Source of the DNA: Acidianus manzaensis
GTDB lineage: Archaea > Thermoproteota > Thermoprotei_A > Sulfolobales > Sulfolobaceae
Reading direction: 5' to 3'
DNA: 64,000 bases
NCBI RefSeq assembly: GCF_002116695.1
Contig: NZ_CP020477.1
Span: 2,304,501-2,368,500, forward strand
A program made the translations under genes and the position numbers. Under the pieces are notes generated by a model. That model saw only the letters and a list, made by a program, of their open reading frames with translations. It was not told the origin of the DNA and ran no database searches. Below are positions 10,052 through 20,143 of the stretch, one piece after another (the first letter of the stretch is position 1; each line of letters begins with the position of its first letter).

Positions 10052-11309
10052 AACATTCCAACCACAAACTCAATACCTACACATAACATACATAATAAAA
10101 AACAACCAAGAAAAAAGCAAAGAACTAATAAAAGCATACACAAAATTACTAAACAAAGGAATACAATACTTATTCAAAAAAATAACAATAATACACGTCA
10201 AGAAAACTAATAAAATACTACTACCAAAAAACAAAAACACATACAAAGAACTAAGAAAATACCTAATCAACCAAAACAACTACAACCTAGCAAAACACTA
10301 CATAGACCAAGCAATACACGACACATACTCAATCCTTGAGTCATGGAAAAGAAAATACGAGAAGAAAAAAGCCAAATTCAAACCACCACTAGTAAAGAAA
10401 GGTTACGTGAGAGTAAAAACCACACTAAGAAAAGTTGAAGGAAAAAGCGTTAGAATCACTGTAAAACCTTATGAATACATCACTTACTCTTGGGATAAAA
10501 CGTGGTTTTCAAAAAGAGTAGAAGATTTTGAACTAACAGAACCAATCATCAAGGAGGATAAAGTGCACTTAGTTTTTAGAAAAGAATTACCAACTACTAC
10601 ACCTCTCGAGGTTGTTGCATTTGATTCAAATCTTTTCTCCCTAGACGGTTATGATGGCGAGAAGTTTGTGATGGTGTCAACGAAGCAACTTTATAGTTTG
10701 AAGTTTATTATGCAGGAGAAGAGGAGTAGGGTTCAGTCTTTAGCGTCTAAGAAGTTTAGGGTTGGGAGGAGGTTGTTGAATAAGTATTCTCATCGTGAGA
10801 GGAATAGGGTTAATGATTTGGTTCATAAGTTGGCTAATCTTATCCTTAGCCTTTACAATAATCATGTTTTGGTTTTTGAGAAGCTTAATAAGGAGGGTAT
10901 GTTTAAAGATGGTAGTGATTCTTTATCAAGAAAATTGTCGAGGACTGTTTGGAGGAAGTTGGTTGGTGTGTTGAGGTATAAGGCTTTTTTCTATAATTGT
11001 AGGGTTGTTGAGGTAGATCCGTATCTTACGTCTAGGTCTTGCCCCAGATGTGGATGGGTTGGTTCCCGAATGGTTGGCAGGACTTTTAGGTGTGGGAGGT
11101 GTGGTTTCGCTTTGGATAGGCAATTTAGTGCGTCATTAAATATTTTCAAGAGGTATTTGAAGAATTTTAACCTCAGAATGTGGGGGTTTTCTCATCCTGA
11201 GAGGGTGAGTGGGGTTATTCCCCTAATGGGAGGAAGAGGGATGAGTGTTCGTGACTTCGGTGAACTCCAAGGGTCGAGAATTGAATACAAAATATATGAA
11301 ATTCAATGA
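10032..11309 (+). CDS. tnpB: TnpB, RNA-guided nuclease-family protein of the IS607-type element (RuvC-III motif altered)
   Basis: The protein is 425 residues, normal TnpB length, starting with TTG inside the tnpA end. The order is an N-terminal helical/beta region, RuvC-I VVAFDSN (Asp198), RuvC-II VLVFEKLN (Glu283), a zinc ribbon SCPRCGW...FRCGRCGF (Cys337, 340, 354, 357), then RuvC-III as LDRQFSASLNI. Most TnpBs read DRDxNAAxNI there, so the Asp at the DxN position is Gln364 and the Asn is Ser. Intact family members are guide-RNA-directed DNA nucleases that help the element persist. This copy may be nuclease-dead or belong to a divergent Sulfolobales branch. Base composition switches within the gene near 10610, from A/C-rich to G/T-rich. 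Confidence 0.9.
   Translation: MKNLRIKTFQPQTQYLHITYIIKNNQEKSKELIKAYTKLLNKGIQYLFKKITIIHVKKTNKILLPKNKNTYKELRKYLINQNNYNLAKHYIDQAIHDTYSILESWKRKYEKKKAKFKPPLVKKGYVRVKTTLRKVEGKSVRITVKPYEYITYSWDKTWFSKRVEDFELTEPIIKEDKVHLVFRKELPTTTPLEVVAFDSNLFSLDGYDGEKFVMVSTKQLYSLKFIMQEKRSRVQSLASKKFRVGRRLLNKYSHRERNRVNDLVHKLANLILSLYNNHVLVFEKLNKEGMFKDGSDSLSRKLSRTVWRKLVGVLRYKAFFYNCRVVEVDPYLTSRSCPRCGWVGSRMVGRTFRCGRCGFALDRQFSASLNIFKRYLKNFNLRMWGFSHPERVSGVIPLMGGRGMSVRDFGELQGSRIEYKIYEIQ
11180..11300 (+). ncRNA. Candidate omegaRNA region at the tnpB 3' end / element right end
   Basis: TnpB guide RNAs are known to derive from the 3' end of tnpB and the right end of the element. Here the GC content rises sharply against the AT-rich background and several stems can form: 11191-11197 with 11203-11209 (7 bp, one wobble, 5-nt loop), 11211-11214 with 11220-11223, and a GAGT(G)TTC/GAACTC stem around 11243-11265. 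The guide would be read from sequence just beyond the right end. The exact ends cannot be set from sequence alone. Confidence 0.35.
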
Positions 11310-11319
11310 GACCCAAACC

Positions 11320-11422
11320 CCTCTAATAATCTAGTCTTTCTATATTCTTCTATGTTGAACCAAGGTTTTGGTAATTCTTGTATTATACAGAAAATCTGTC
11401 TAAGAATTAAAATGGTTTGCAT
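11320..11422 (-). pseudogene. PaREP1-like protein, N-terminal part separated by the IS607-type insertion
   Basis: The minus strand encodes QELPKPWFNIEEYRKTRLLE, the kind of N-terminus (LPKPW.N...Y...R.LEA) seen in PaREP1-like proteins. It then runs into element sequence and a stop. An in-frame ATG lies at 11422 with a TATA-like run near 11436-11448. Alternatively the original start was at 11383, now ATA, with TATA near 11407-11415. The frame continues exactly into the segment ending at 9409. Excision of 9410-11319 would recreate a gene of about 160-175 codons. Confidence 0.7.
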
Positions 11423-12186
<764 letters not shown>

Positions 12187-13266
12187 TTAGGTGAACGTAT
12201 ATCCTATAAGAGGCTCAGATGGACAATACATTTCATTATTTTTAACTATCCAAGAATGCTTCGTAAGTTGTGATAAGTAATTATAAACCTCAGAATCGCT
12301 AATTTCAATTCCTTCTTCAGCTTCCAAAGCCCTTTTAACATCACTCCATCTACCGCATCTGCTTATCACTTTCATAATTATATAATATCTCTTCTTAGCA
12401 GTATATCTAGCTGAGATAAAACTATCGAACTCTTTCTTTATTAAGAGTTTTGCATAATCTAAAGTTCTGTTTATACTCTCTTCATAATTTCTTGATTCCA
12501 AATAAGTAAATCCAAAATATGTTAACCATCCAGGTATGCCTCCTAGTTTTTCATATGTTTCCTCCTCCTTATTGAAAGGAATCTTTAGTTCTTCAAAACC
12601 CTTTCTTAAAAACTCCATAGCTTCTTCCTTACTGAATGGCTTTAATTCTACTGTGGAAAATGCCCTGCCATAAAGAGGGCTTTTAGCATCGTTAATTCTA
12701 AGAAAATCATAAAGTAAGCCAATTTCAGATCCGCTTATTATGATCTTCACTTTTTTTAAATTATCGTAAGCATAAGCTAAACTAGGTAAAATATTCAATC
12801 CTCTCATCTTTAGTAATTCTTGTGCTTCATCCAAAACTATTACAACTTTATTATCACTTCCCTCTTCTAATGCATCAAGCAAAGAAGAAAATTGAAGCCT
12901 ATCTTCTTTATTCCAGCTGAGTCTAATCTCATTACCAGCAATTGAGACTCCTTCTATCTTTTTAAGTGAATCTATAATCTTTGAAAATCTCTTTAGTTTA
13001 TTTATCTCACTCTGTAATTGAAGGAGAAATTCACGATATGAAAAATAATTTTTCTCTTCAAATTTTCTTAAATCTATATAAATTGTTATTGTTCCTTTTT
13101 CGTGCTCAAGTTCTTTCGTTGAAATTTTTATCAAAGAAGATTTCCCTGTTCTTCTAAGGCCTAAAACTAGAATTAAAGGAGTCCTTAATTCTTTCAATTG
13201 TTCCATCTCTTTTTCTTTGTCAAAGAAATCCTTTCTTTCATCCTTAGGTGTTGGATTAAAGAGCAA
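12187..13266 (-). CDS. Archaeal ATPase of the PF01637 (ATPase_2) type
   Basis: This 359-residue protein belongs to the archaeal STAND-like P-loop ATPases. FNPTPKDERKDFFDKEKE opens it. Walker A is GLRRTGKSSL (about residues 36-45), Walker B VVIVLDEAQELL (about 141-152), sensor ISGSEIGLLYDFL, then GIPGWLTYFG. The C-terminal winged-helix-like region (about 300-359) has SDSEVYNYLSQLTKHSWI, suggesting DNA or partner binding. Function of these ATPases is not known. Start is TTG at 13266, overlapping the end of the tandem palindromes; TAG lies two codons upstream, so no longer frame is possible. The same start type and upstream arrangement is found at the ATPase at 7656, though the proteins are from different families. 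Confidence 0.85.
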   Translation of the reverse strand: MLFNPTPKDERKDFFDKEKEMEQLKELRTPLILVLGLRRTGKSSLIKISTKELEHEKGTITIYIDLRKFEEKNYFSYREFLLQLQSEINKLKRFSKIIDSLKKIEGVSIAGNEIRLSWNKEDRLQFSSLLDALEEGSDNKVVIVLDEAQELLKMRGLNILPSLAYAYDNLKKVKIIISGSEIGLLYDFLRINDAKSPLYGRAFSTVELKPFSKEEAMEFLRKGFEELKIPFNKEEETYEKLGGIPGWLTYFGFTYLESRNYEESINRTLDYAKLLIKKEFDSFISARYTAKKRYYIIMKVISRCGRWSDVKRALEAEEGIEISDSEVYNYLSQLTKHSWIVKNNEMYCPSEPLIGYTFT

Positions 13267-13303
13267 CTTCTACCCCTAGAAGTTACTTCTACCCCTAGAA
13301 GTT
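13266..13303 (-). repeat. Two perfect tandem 19-bp palindromes fused to the ATPase start codon
   Basis: Copies at 13266-13284 and 13285-13303 are identical. Each has arms ACTTCT/AGAAGT around ACCCCT (7-bp arms AACTTCT/AGAAGTT for the copy next to the gene, counting from 13265). The start codon TTG (13266-13264) overlaps the arm. A TATA-like CTTTTTTAAC lies just upstream near 13303-13312, about 40 bp before the start, so both palindromes lie between TATA and gene. This is expected operator geometry for repression or autoregulation. Confidence 0.85.
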
Positions 13304-13509
13304 AAAAAAGTATGCAAAAAAAGTTTACAAAAGTGATAGAAAAATCGCTTATATAGAGCTCTCAACTTTATAAAACGCAAAGATAGAATCGATGAACTAC
13401 TTGATCCTTATCTTATATACAGAATTGATTAGGAGATCTTGCCGTCAATGAAGAGTAAGTTGAATTATCCCATTAATTTTTTATATTCTATACATAAATT
13501 TCACTAGCA

Positions 13510-14391
13510 TTGAACTTTACCGTTACCTTTATCTTAGTTTATGCAATTTCATTACTCTTAGGCAATAAAATAATTAAAAAGAGTCCTTCTATGCTCTCTG
13601 ACTTAGTGGTTTTACTCTTAATTTTTACTATAGCGTATTGGGGAGGCGTACAGCTATCTTCTCAAGCCATAGAAAGAATATTATATCTTTCAATTATATC
13701 GTCAATAGCAATTGTCGCTATAACGTACTTTTTAGGTTCATTTATAACTATAGACGTAGAAAAAAGAGGGGATAAAAGAAGACAGATAAAAGTATCGCTA
13801 AGAACTCAGCTTAAGTATATTATTCCTTTACTAGCAGGTTTTATTTCTGGTTTTATACTTAAATTTAATTTACCTTTTAATTCTATAATAGATTATGAAC
13901 TTTACATCTTGGCATTTGTTATAGGAATTGCAGTAGGAAAAGATATAAACAAAGAAATCCTCAGAAGAATTTCCAGAGTAGCAATATCTTCTATCCTCAT
14001 AGTAATATTAGGTGGAGTAATTTCTTCAATAGTTTTATTTATTCTTGGAATAAAACCGTTTAATTTGGCTTTATCTATTTCCTTGGGCTCAGGTTGGTAT
14101 TCTTACACAGGGCCAATAGTAGCTAAATATTATGGTCCAATATATGGAGTAATAGGATTTTTAGTAAATTTTTTGAGAGAACAACTTACTTTTTCTTTAC
14201 TCCCATTTTTACTTAAAACCAGATCTTCACCAATTGGAGCTATAGCAGTAGGTGGAGCAACATCAATGGATGTAACTTTAGGTTTTTATGTTGATGTTTT
14301 AGGAAATGAATACGGTGTAGGAGCTTTAATAAATGGTGTTATACTTACCTTACTTGTCCCGATAATTTTACCCATCATGCTATCTATTTAG
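13510..14391 (+). CDS. LysO-family (DUF340) membrane exporter
   Basis: This 293-residue protein has about eight hydrophobic segments. The conserved LysO block [34 protein letters not shown] (about residues 191-224; LysO proteins read GWYSL.GP...G..G...N..RE) and the later [11 protein letters not shown] (about 247-257) identify the family. Characterised LysO exports lysine across the cytoplasmic membrane; the archaeal substrate is not established. The start is TTG at 13510, with a TTTTTTATATT TATA run about 30 bp upstream (13475-13485), so a leaderless TTG start is plausible. It stands alone between two accessory genes. Confidence 0.75.
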   Translation: MNFTVTFILVYAISLLLGNKIIKKSPSMLSDLVVLLLIFTIAYWGGVQLSSQAIERILYLSIISSIAIVAITYFLGSFITIDVEKRGDKRRQIKVSLRTQLKYIIPLLAGFISGFILKFNLPFNSIIDYELYILAFVIGIAVGKDINKEILRRISRVAISSILIVILGGVISSIVLFILGIKPFNLALSISLGSGWYSYTGPIVAKYYGPIYGVIGFLVNFLREQLTFSLLPFLLKTRSSPIGAIAVGGATSMDVTLGFYVDVLGNEYGVGALINGVILTLLVPIILPIMLSI

Positions 14392-14531
14392 TAAAATGTG
14401 ATTTGTGAAATAGTGTATATCATTTTAAAACTATACGAGAATTCTATGAATAGTTCTAATAAAGAGAATAACCTTAATTCTCAGATGCTCCGCAAACTAT
14501 TTGCGAAAACCATTAATGTGAGCCTCTCTCT

Positions 14532-15272
14532 TTATGGAAGTTTTAATTCTGTAAAGTCTCTATATCCATTAGTTAAGTATATTCCTTTTTCTCTGCAAGA
14601 ATCAACTAGTTCTTTTGTTACTACTGGAGCATAGATAATTAAGATAAGTTTTTTATTATTTATTTCAGGTTTTGCTTGTTTAATTATTTTTAGATGTTTT
14701 TCAAATTGTTTTAATGTACTTATTCCTCCTCTAGTTTTTACTTCTCCAATTACTACATAATCCTTGTTTTCTCCATAAATATCTATTTCTATATTTTTAA
14801 TTTCTAATCTGTAAAGATCTACTTCCATGTTAAACTTATTTTTCAGCATATACATTACGTGTTCCATTGCTTCTTGCTCTAACGATGTAGTCATGTTAGC
14901 TATTGTTCTTAGCGTTTGGTCATTTTGTTTCTCAAGTTTTCTAATTGATTTTAACATGGCGTCGAACTTTTCGTCTCTTTTTTTGAATTCTTCTTTCATT
15001 TCTTTTATTGTTGAGTCTAGTTTTTCGTCTCTTTTTTTGAATTCTTCTTTCATTTCTTCAAGTAATTTATAGAACTTTCTATCATTTTCATCAAATTTTT
15101 CCCAAATAAGCTTATGTTCGTCACTAAAATCTTGCATTTTCTTATTAATATCTGCCAAGATAGCTTTCATTTCTTTTATTTCTTTTATTACAATCTTATC
15201 AGCTATTTCATTGGCAACTTTGTTGATAAACTCATCATTATTTATTAAACTCTTCACTATCTCTTCAGTCAT
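14532..15272 (-). CDS. Coiled-coil protein with C-terminal PD-(D/E)XK nuclease-like domain (DUF3782-like)
   Basis: The protein is 246 residues. Residues about 1-130 form a long charged coiled coil. It includes an 18-residue internal duplication, [11 protein letters not shown](L/F)D, encoded by a 54-bp DNA period. The C-terminal part (about 140-246) has [25 protein letters not shown]: the D...E-x-K pattern (IEIDIYG, IGEVKT) typical of PD-(D/E)XK nuclease folds and of the archaeal/cyanobacterial DUF3782 family. It may act on DNA, but the role is unknown. A GAGG ribosome binding site lies 5 nt before ATG 15272, with TATA near 15302-15310. It borders the accessory island. Confidence 0.72.
   Translation of the reverse strand: MTEEIVKSLINNDEFINKVANEIADKIVIKEIKEMKAILADINKKMQDFSDEHKLIWEKFDENDRKFYKLLEEMKEEFKKRDEKLDSTIKEMKEEFKKRDEKFDAMLKSIRKLEKQNDQTLRTIANMTTSLEQEAMEHVMYMLKNKFNMEVDLYRLEIKNIEIDIYGENKDYVVIGEVKTRGGISTLKQFEKHLKIIKQAKPEINNKKLILIIYAPVVTKELVDSCREKGIYLTNGYRDFTELKLP
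14968..15058 (-). repeat. 37-bp direct repeat (54-bp period) inside the coiled-coil gene
   Basis: 14968-15004 and 15022-15058 are identical over 37 bp. The 54-bp period keeps frame and adds 18 residues to the coiled coil. Perfect identity including synonymous sites indicates a recent tandem duplication or slippage. Confidence 0.85.
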
Positions 15273-15387
15273 AATCCTCTGTTTTTATTTTATACATGAA
15301 GTTTATAAAAGTTAGAACTAAAGTATTTTCTACACGTCTAATGGATAGTTTTTAACTTTTAAAATAAAAGATCTTTCATAAACTAGC

Positions 15388-16098
15388 ATGAATAAGCAAG
15401 AGATAAGACAACTCGTTTGGAAAACATTAGAAGAGAAAAACATAGCATCATTCCCTAGACCAGTTTATGGAAGAATACCAAATTTTAAAGGATCAGAAAA
15501 AGCAGCCAAAATATTAACAGAAACAAAAGAATTCAAACAAGCCAGCATAATAAAAATAAATCCTGACTCTCCGCAGAGAAAAGTAAGAGAAATAGCCCTA
15601 AGAGAAGGAAAGAAAATCCTAACTCCAACACCAAGATTAAGGGGACAATTCTTTCTCTTAGATGGTAAGAGAATATCAGATCCCAGAAAAGCATCTTCAA
15701 TCTCAGGTTTTACCTCAGAAGGAGAAAAAATAGACTTTGATAAAATTCCTAAAATAGACATGATTATTGTAGGTTCAGTAGCAGTAACAAGAACAGGAGA
15801 TAGAGTAGGAAAAGGTGAAGGCTACAGCGAATTAGAATACGCAATACTAAGAGAACAAGGAAAAATAGATGAAAACACTCCAGTAGCTACTACAGTACAT
15901 AGTATACAGATAGTTGACAAAATACCGACAGAAATATTCGACGTCCCAGTAGACATTATAGCTACAGAAAAAGAATTAATTATAACTCAAAATAAAAGAG
16001 AAAAACCAAAAGGGCTCTACTTAGATTATCTATCTAAAGAAAAAATAGAAGACACACCATATTTAAAATATTATTTAAAAGTTACAAAAAGAATATAA
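15388..16098 (+). CDS. 5-formyltetrahydrofolate cyclo-ligase-like protein
   Basis: This 236-residue protein matches the archaeal 5-FTHF cyclo-ligase/MTHFS-like family. It has an N-terminal helix [55 protein letters not shown] (about 75-91) and the signature [17 protein letters not shown] (about 138-154), equal to the G.G.GY.D phosphate/folate loop of the family. The bacterial and eukaryotic enzyme converts 5-formyl-THF to methenyl-THF with ATP. Sulfolobales use modified pterins, so the exact substrate is inferred. A TATA run at 15356-15370 lies 26 bp before the ATG. No operon partner. Confidence 0.8.
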   Translation: MNKQEIRQLVWKTLEEKNIASFPRPVYGRIPNFKGSEKAAKILTETKEFKQASIIKINPDSPQRKVREIALREGKKILTPTPRLRGQFFLLDGKRISDPRKASSISGFTSEGEKIDFDKIPKIDMIIVGSVAVTRTGDRVGKGEGYSELEYAILREQGKIDENTPVATTVHSIQIVDKIPTEIFDVPVDIIATEKELIITQNKREKPKGLYLDYLSKEKIEDTPYLKYYLKVTKRI

Positions 16099-16311
16099 GA
16101 AAACTGACACATTCACAAGAATCAATTTACTATTCTGATGCATCACTCAACATCAGTAAATCCACAACAGAAGATCCTTAATAAAAAATAGATTTATTTC
16201 TCTACACTAATTTTATTACATTCATACGAATTCGTTAAAGCTTTGTCTAATAAATTTGATACCAAAAAATTGAGTATAAAATCTTTTTTATTTAGTTTAC
16301 CTTACATACAT

Positions 16312-16872
<561 letters not shown>

Positions 16873-17087
16873 GAAATTTCAATCCTTTTTGTTTAGCCTG
16901 TAACTCTATTTCAAAATTCTGAGTAAGGCTATTTAGCATCTTTTTAAAGACATAATAGGAATTCCTTATCTTAAAACGAAAATGAATAACAACCTTAGTG
17001 TAATATCTAATCTTTAGTACTTTTTGCTAACTTAACAATTGGTTTTAAGAATATTTAATATCCTTATCATCTAAAACTTTTCTGAGC

Positions 17088-18875
17088 ATGAATTATGAAA
17101 ATCTTGGACTTATATTGCTTCTAGCGCTAGGTTTAGCATTCATTTTATCTAAACTCAAAATCTCTCCAATAATAGCGTATTTATTGGCGGGAGTAATCGG
17201 TACATCCTATTTAGGAATAAACTTCAATTCTCCATACTTCTCTTTGATAACTTCCTTAGCATTAAACTTGATAGCCTTTGAAATTGGATCAGGATTTGAT
17301 ATTTCTAAAGCCAGAGAACTATTTACTAGAGCATTAACTATAGCCTTAGTAGAAATGACACTAATAGTTATGATCTCTTACTATACCGGAATCTTTATAC
17401 TTCACTTAGGAACAATAGGGTCAGCCTTTCTAATCCTAGCTTCGATAGATACTAGCACATCAATAATCTATAAACTAACTGGAGGAAATAAAAAATTTGA
17501 TTTATTAATTGCAGTAGCATCAATAGAAGATATAGAAGTATTCTTCATATATTCTATACTCGTTGCCTTAGGCGGTTCTTTTTCTCTAACTAAAATAATC
17601 TCTATCGTACTACAAGTAGTAATTGCTTCCTTCATGATTTATGTCTTTGCTAAATTCTTCTTGAATAGAGTACTCTTCAAACCGTCTAGAATAGAAGACG
17701 AAAGCATTCTAACGTTATTACCAATAGCTCTAGTCTTTATCTTTGCAGCTATATCTCAAATTACTGGAGTACCTGAAACTTTAACCATGATATTAGCTGG
17801 TATAGCTTTTTCATCAGTTAGTGGAAGCGGGAAAGTAATACAATATATTTCTCCAATAAGAGAATTTGCTCTTATTTTCTTCTTTCTATCCGTAGGAGGA
17901 TTATTAAAAATAAACATAAGCATTACTACTTTTATGTTAATCTCATTCCTGATTATATTAATTAAGTATTTTTCCTTTAGTACAGCTAATTGGATCACTG
18001 GTTCTAGATTTGTAGATTCGTTCGTCGATGGAATTTATATGATTCCATTGAGTGAGTTTGGAATAATAACCAGTTTAGATGCCATTCAACAAGGTATAAA
18101 CATATATGCAGTTTATATTATTTCAATAGTTGTAGTGATTTTATCTTCTATACTAGCTAGCGTTATCATACCTAGAGTAGACAGAATACGTAAGTTACTT
18201 AATAGAACGTATAGTAACTCTAAAGTTCTTTTACAAATGGATTTAGCAATATCTTGGTTCAACAAAACCGTAGTAAAAAATATAACGCCAATAAGCAAGT
18301 CGACACTACTGAAAAGTTTTATTCAAATCACGTTTTATATAATTGTTCCTTTCTTTTTGTTTCCTACATTATATAGATTTGAAGATGCGATATTATCTCC
18401 TCTACGTATTTCATGGTTATTCTATCCGTTCTTTGCGTTTAGTGTATTTTTAGCCATAGTACTTCTATTAAGGTTTACTATAGAAATGGTAAGAGTATAT
18501 TATACTCTACTCGGAGAAATTATAATTAGAGCGCATAATCTAAAGAGTAAACTAATAAGGGAGTTTTGGAACGGAATAGTAGATATAGCAGGACATGGAG
18601 TTACATTTTATATATTAGTAGTAATGCTTTTCTATGTTGCATTGGAGCTTCCAGTAGTAGTAGAGCATATTCCATCCTTTATTGTTGGTCCAGGTATATT
18701 AGTAGGTTTTATAGGTTCTATGATTTATATAAGAAGAATTAGATTTAAAACGATTACAAAATTTTATCTATTCTCAAAAAGAAAGCCTAATCAAAAAAGT
18801 ATTATAAAACTAACTAAAAATGTTATCTTAAAAATGAAGAAAAATAAAGAAAGGATAATAGCACCGAATGAATGA
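17088..18875 (+). CDS. CPA2-type cation/proton antiporter (Kef/NapA-like)
   Basis: This 595-residue protein has an N-terminal antiporter domain of about 12 TM segments: [14 protein letters not shown] (about 26-39), [18 protein letters not shown] (about 60-77), [35 protein letters not shown] and [17 protein letters not shown]. The family exchanges monovalent cations for protons in the cytoplasmic membrane and would help pH homeostasis in an acidophile. The usual catalytic Asp-Asp pair is not obvious; ASIED provides one acidic pair in the equivalent helix. From about residue 370 there is a further region with four hydrophobic segments and a basic tail instead of a soluble TrkA-N domain. TATA near 17051-17060. 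Single gene. Confidence 0.82.
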   Translation: MNYENLGLILLLALGLAFILSKLKISPIIAYLLAGVIGTSYLGINFNSPYFSLITSLALNLIAFEIGSGFDISKARELFTRALTIALVEMTLIVMISYYTGIFILHLGTIGSAFLILASIDTSTSIIYKLTGGNKKFDLLIAVASIEDIEVFFIYSILVALGGSFSLTKIISIVLQVVIASFMIYVFAKFFLNRVLFKPSRIEDESILTLLPIALVFIFAAISQITGVPETLTMILAGIAFSSVSGSGKVIQYISPIREFALIFFFLSVGGLLKINISITTFMLISFLIILIKYFSFSTANWITGSRFVDSFVDGIYMIPLSEFGIITSLDAIQQGINIYAVYIISIVVVILSSILASVIIPRVDRIRKLLNRTYSNSKVLLQMDLAISWFNKTVVKNITPISKSTLLKSFIQITFYIIVPFFLFPTLYRFEDAILSPLRISWLFYPFFAFSVFLAIVLLLRFTIEMVRVYYTLLGEIIIRAHNLKSKLIREFWNGIVDIAGHGVTFYILVVMLFYVALELPVVVEHIPSFIVGPGILVGFIGSMIYIRRIRFKTITKFYLFSKRKPNQKSIIKLTKNVILKMKKNKERIIAPNE

Positions 18876-18997
18876 GAAATATTGAACGAATATTCTTACT
18901 TTTTCTTGAAATATCACGGTAATAACTCATGAATCTTTTTTAGGTGGGAAATAGGAAAAGAATATAGCTGAAAAATCTAAGAGACTTATGACAGAGA

Positions 18998-19021
18998 TCA
19001 ATGTACTAGTCAATGTACTAG
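18998..19021 (+). repeat. Two adjacent 12-bp repeats (TCAATGTACTAG) upstream of the MBL-fold gene
   Basis: TCAATGTACTAG occurs at 18998-19009 and immediately again at 19010-19021, running into ACTAGTATACT, which is itself nearly palindromic, and then a TATA-like CTATAAAAG at 19025-19033. The placement directly upstream of a TATA box suggests an activator or repressor site; it may drive the gene at 19122 or an unseen leader. Confidence 0.65.
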
Positions 19022-19121
19022 TATACTATAAAAGTTTCTAACTTATTAATGTAAATACTATCTAACTTATGAAATAGTTTTTATATTTAAGATCGTATTA
19101 AACTAAAGGAAATGAGAGTTT

Positions 19122-19766
19122 ATGACTAAAGTTATAAAGATTCATGAGATACCTTTACGATTTGTAAAATCATTTCTTATTGAAATGGAAGGAAATAGAG
19201 GAATAATAGTTGATGCAGGTACTCCCGGAAGTGGGAATAAAATACTGAATTATGTTAACTCTGTAGGAGTTAAGAAAATTGATTACGTTATATTTACTCA
19301 TTCGCATCAAGATCATATAGGAGGAGCTCATGAGTTAAGAATTAATTTAGATTCAAAATTTTGCATAGATGAGAATGGAAAAGATTATCTGGAAAAAGGT
19401 CTAGTAAGAGAGCCTGTACTTCATTCTACTTTTTTGAAATTTGTTTTTTCTATAGGCAAACCTTTCTTCTTTAAGAGAACTGAAGGAGTTAATCCGGATA
19501 TGATTTTAAAAGAAGGCGAAATTGAAGAAGGAATAGAGATAATAAAGACTCCAGGTCATACTTCAGATTCGATAAGCATTTTCTTAAGAGATCTTAATGC
19601 TGTAATTGTAGGAGATACTTTACAAGGTACTAGACAAGGTTTAAGATACCCTAGCATTTACGAAAAATTTGATGAATTAAAGAAAAGTGTAGAAAAAATA
19701 AAATCCTTATCTTCTTCAATGATTTACGTGTCACATGGAGTAAGTTCAAATAAATTTTTAGTTTAG
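19122..19766 (+). CDS. Metallo-beta-lactamase-fold hydrolase
   Basis: This 214-residue protein carries the complete MBL metal-binding set: [10 protein letters not shown] (HxHxDH, about residues 61-66), TPGHTSDS (His about 148), VGDTL (Asp about 167) and VSHG (His about 207). These bind two metal ions, usually zinc or iron, for hydrolysis or sulfur/glyoxalase-type chemistry. The substrate is unknown; the family includes glyoxalase II, persulfide dioxygenases and lactonases. Its own upstream region holds the 12-bp tandem repeat. The gene ends 4 bp inside the convergent SSB-like gene. No signal peptide, so cytosolic. Confidence 0.85.
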   Translation: MTKVIKIHEIPLRFVKSFLIEMEGNRGIIVDAGTPGSGNKILNYVNSVGVKKIDYVIFTHSHQDHIGGAHELRINLDSKFCIDENGKDYLEKGLVREPVLHSTFLKFVFSIGKPFFFKRTEGVNPDMILKEGEIEEGIEIIKTPGHTSDSISIFLRDLNAVIVGDTLQGTRQGLRYPSIYEKFDELKKSVEKIKSLSSSMIYVSHGVSSNKFLV

Positions 19767-20143
19767 AATCTTCTACTATTAAATCTTCTAGGTCTATAAT
19801 TATCTTCTACTTGTTTATTAGAAAGATTGTTTTCAGTATTTACATTATCTATAGTTTTATCAGTCTTTTCCATTTTTCCTTGCCTACCTAATGTTAACCT
19901 CATTGATCCTCTAACTACTGTAACGTATCCGTCAGTAACGTCTATGACGTCTCCTTCTGATACATTGTCTATGTTATCATCCCATACACTAAATAATATG
20001 CTTCCAGTTTCATCTCCTACTAGAACGTCTGCAACTTTGTGAGAAGATCCATCTTTGCTCATAACTTGCTTAGCTTCTCCTTTGTTAACTACTTTTACTG
20101 TAACTGTTGCGTTTTTCCTTGGTTGCAACTCGTTTACTTTCAT
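19763..20143 (-). CDS. OB-fold single-stranded DNA-binding protein (short SSB-like paralog)
   Basis: This 126-residue protein has one OB fold (about residues 5-90): [40 protein letters not shown] and [24 protein letters not shown]. It has the same motif order as crenarchaeal SSB (V.DETG....W......G....I.......G...L..G). The tail is short and ends in basic [10 protein letters not shown] rather than the long Gly/Arg/acidic tail of the main Sulfolobus SSB. It therefore looks like a second SSB-like protein for ssDNA or RNA. Convergent with, and overlapping by 4 bp, the MBL gene. Confidence 0.8.
   Translation of the reverse strand: MKVNELQPRKNATVTVKVVNKGEAKQVMSKDGSSHKVADVLVGDETGSILFSVWDDNIDNVSEGDVIDVTDGYVTVVRGSMRLTLGRQGKMEKTDKTIDNVNTENNLSNKQVEDNYRPRRFNSRRF

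Larger units (their letters stand above)
9410..11319 (+). mobile_element. IS607-type insertion element (about 1.91 kb) with tnpA and tnpB, inserted in a PaREP1-like gene
   Basis: The boundaries come from the disrupted host gene. The left flank ends ...GCCGTGG at 9409, the right flank begins CCTCTAATAA at 11320, and fusing them restores one continuous PaREP1-like frame. There is no target duplication, as known for IS607 elements, and a GG sits at the left junction, as known for their targets. The element carries a MerR-HTH/serine-recombinase tnpA and a tnpB. Because of repeated C bases at 11318-11321 the right end is uncertain by 1-2 bp. Length and gene order resemble the Sulfolobus ISC1904 type. 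Both proteins show non-canonical catalytic residues. Confidence 0.85.

Noticed and set aside
14398..14634. 78-codon open frame after the LysO-like gene
   Set aside because: It overlaps the 3' end of the minus-strand coiled-coil nuclease gene, shows no family resemblance and lacks a promoter.
16135..16156. CTGATG...CATCAG inverted repeat as a C/D box RNA or terminator
   Set aside because: Only a 6-bp stem with a 10-nt loop, no paired C and D boxes at suitable spacing and no T tract; too weak to call.
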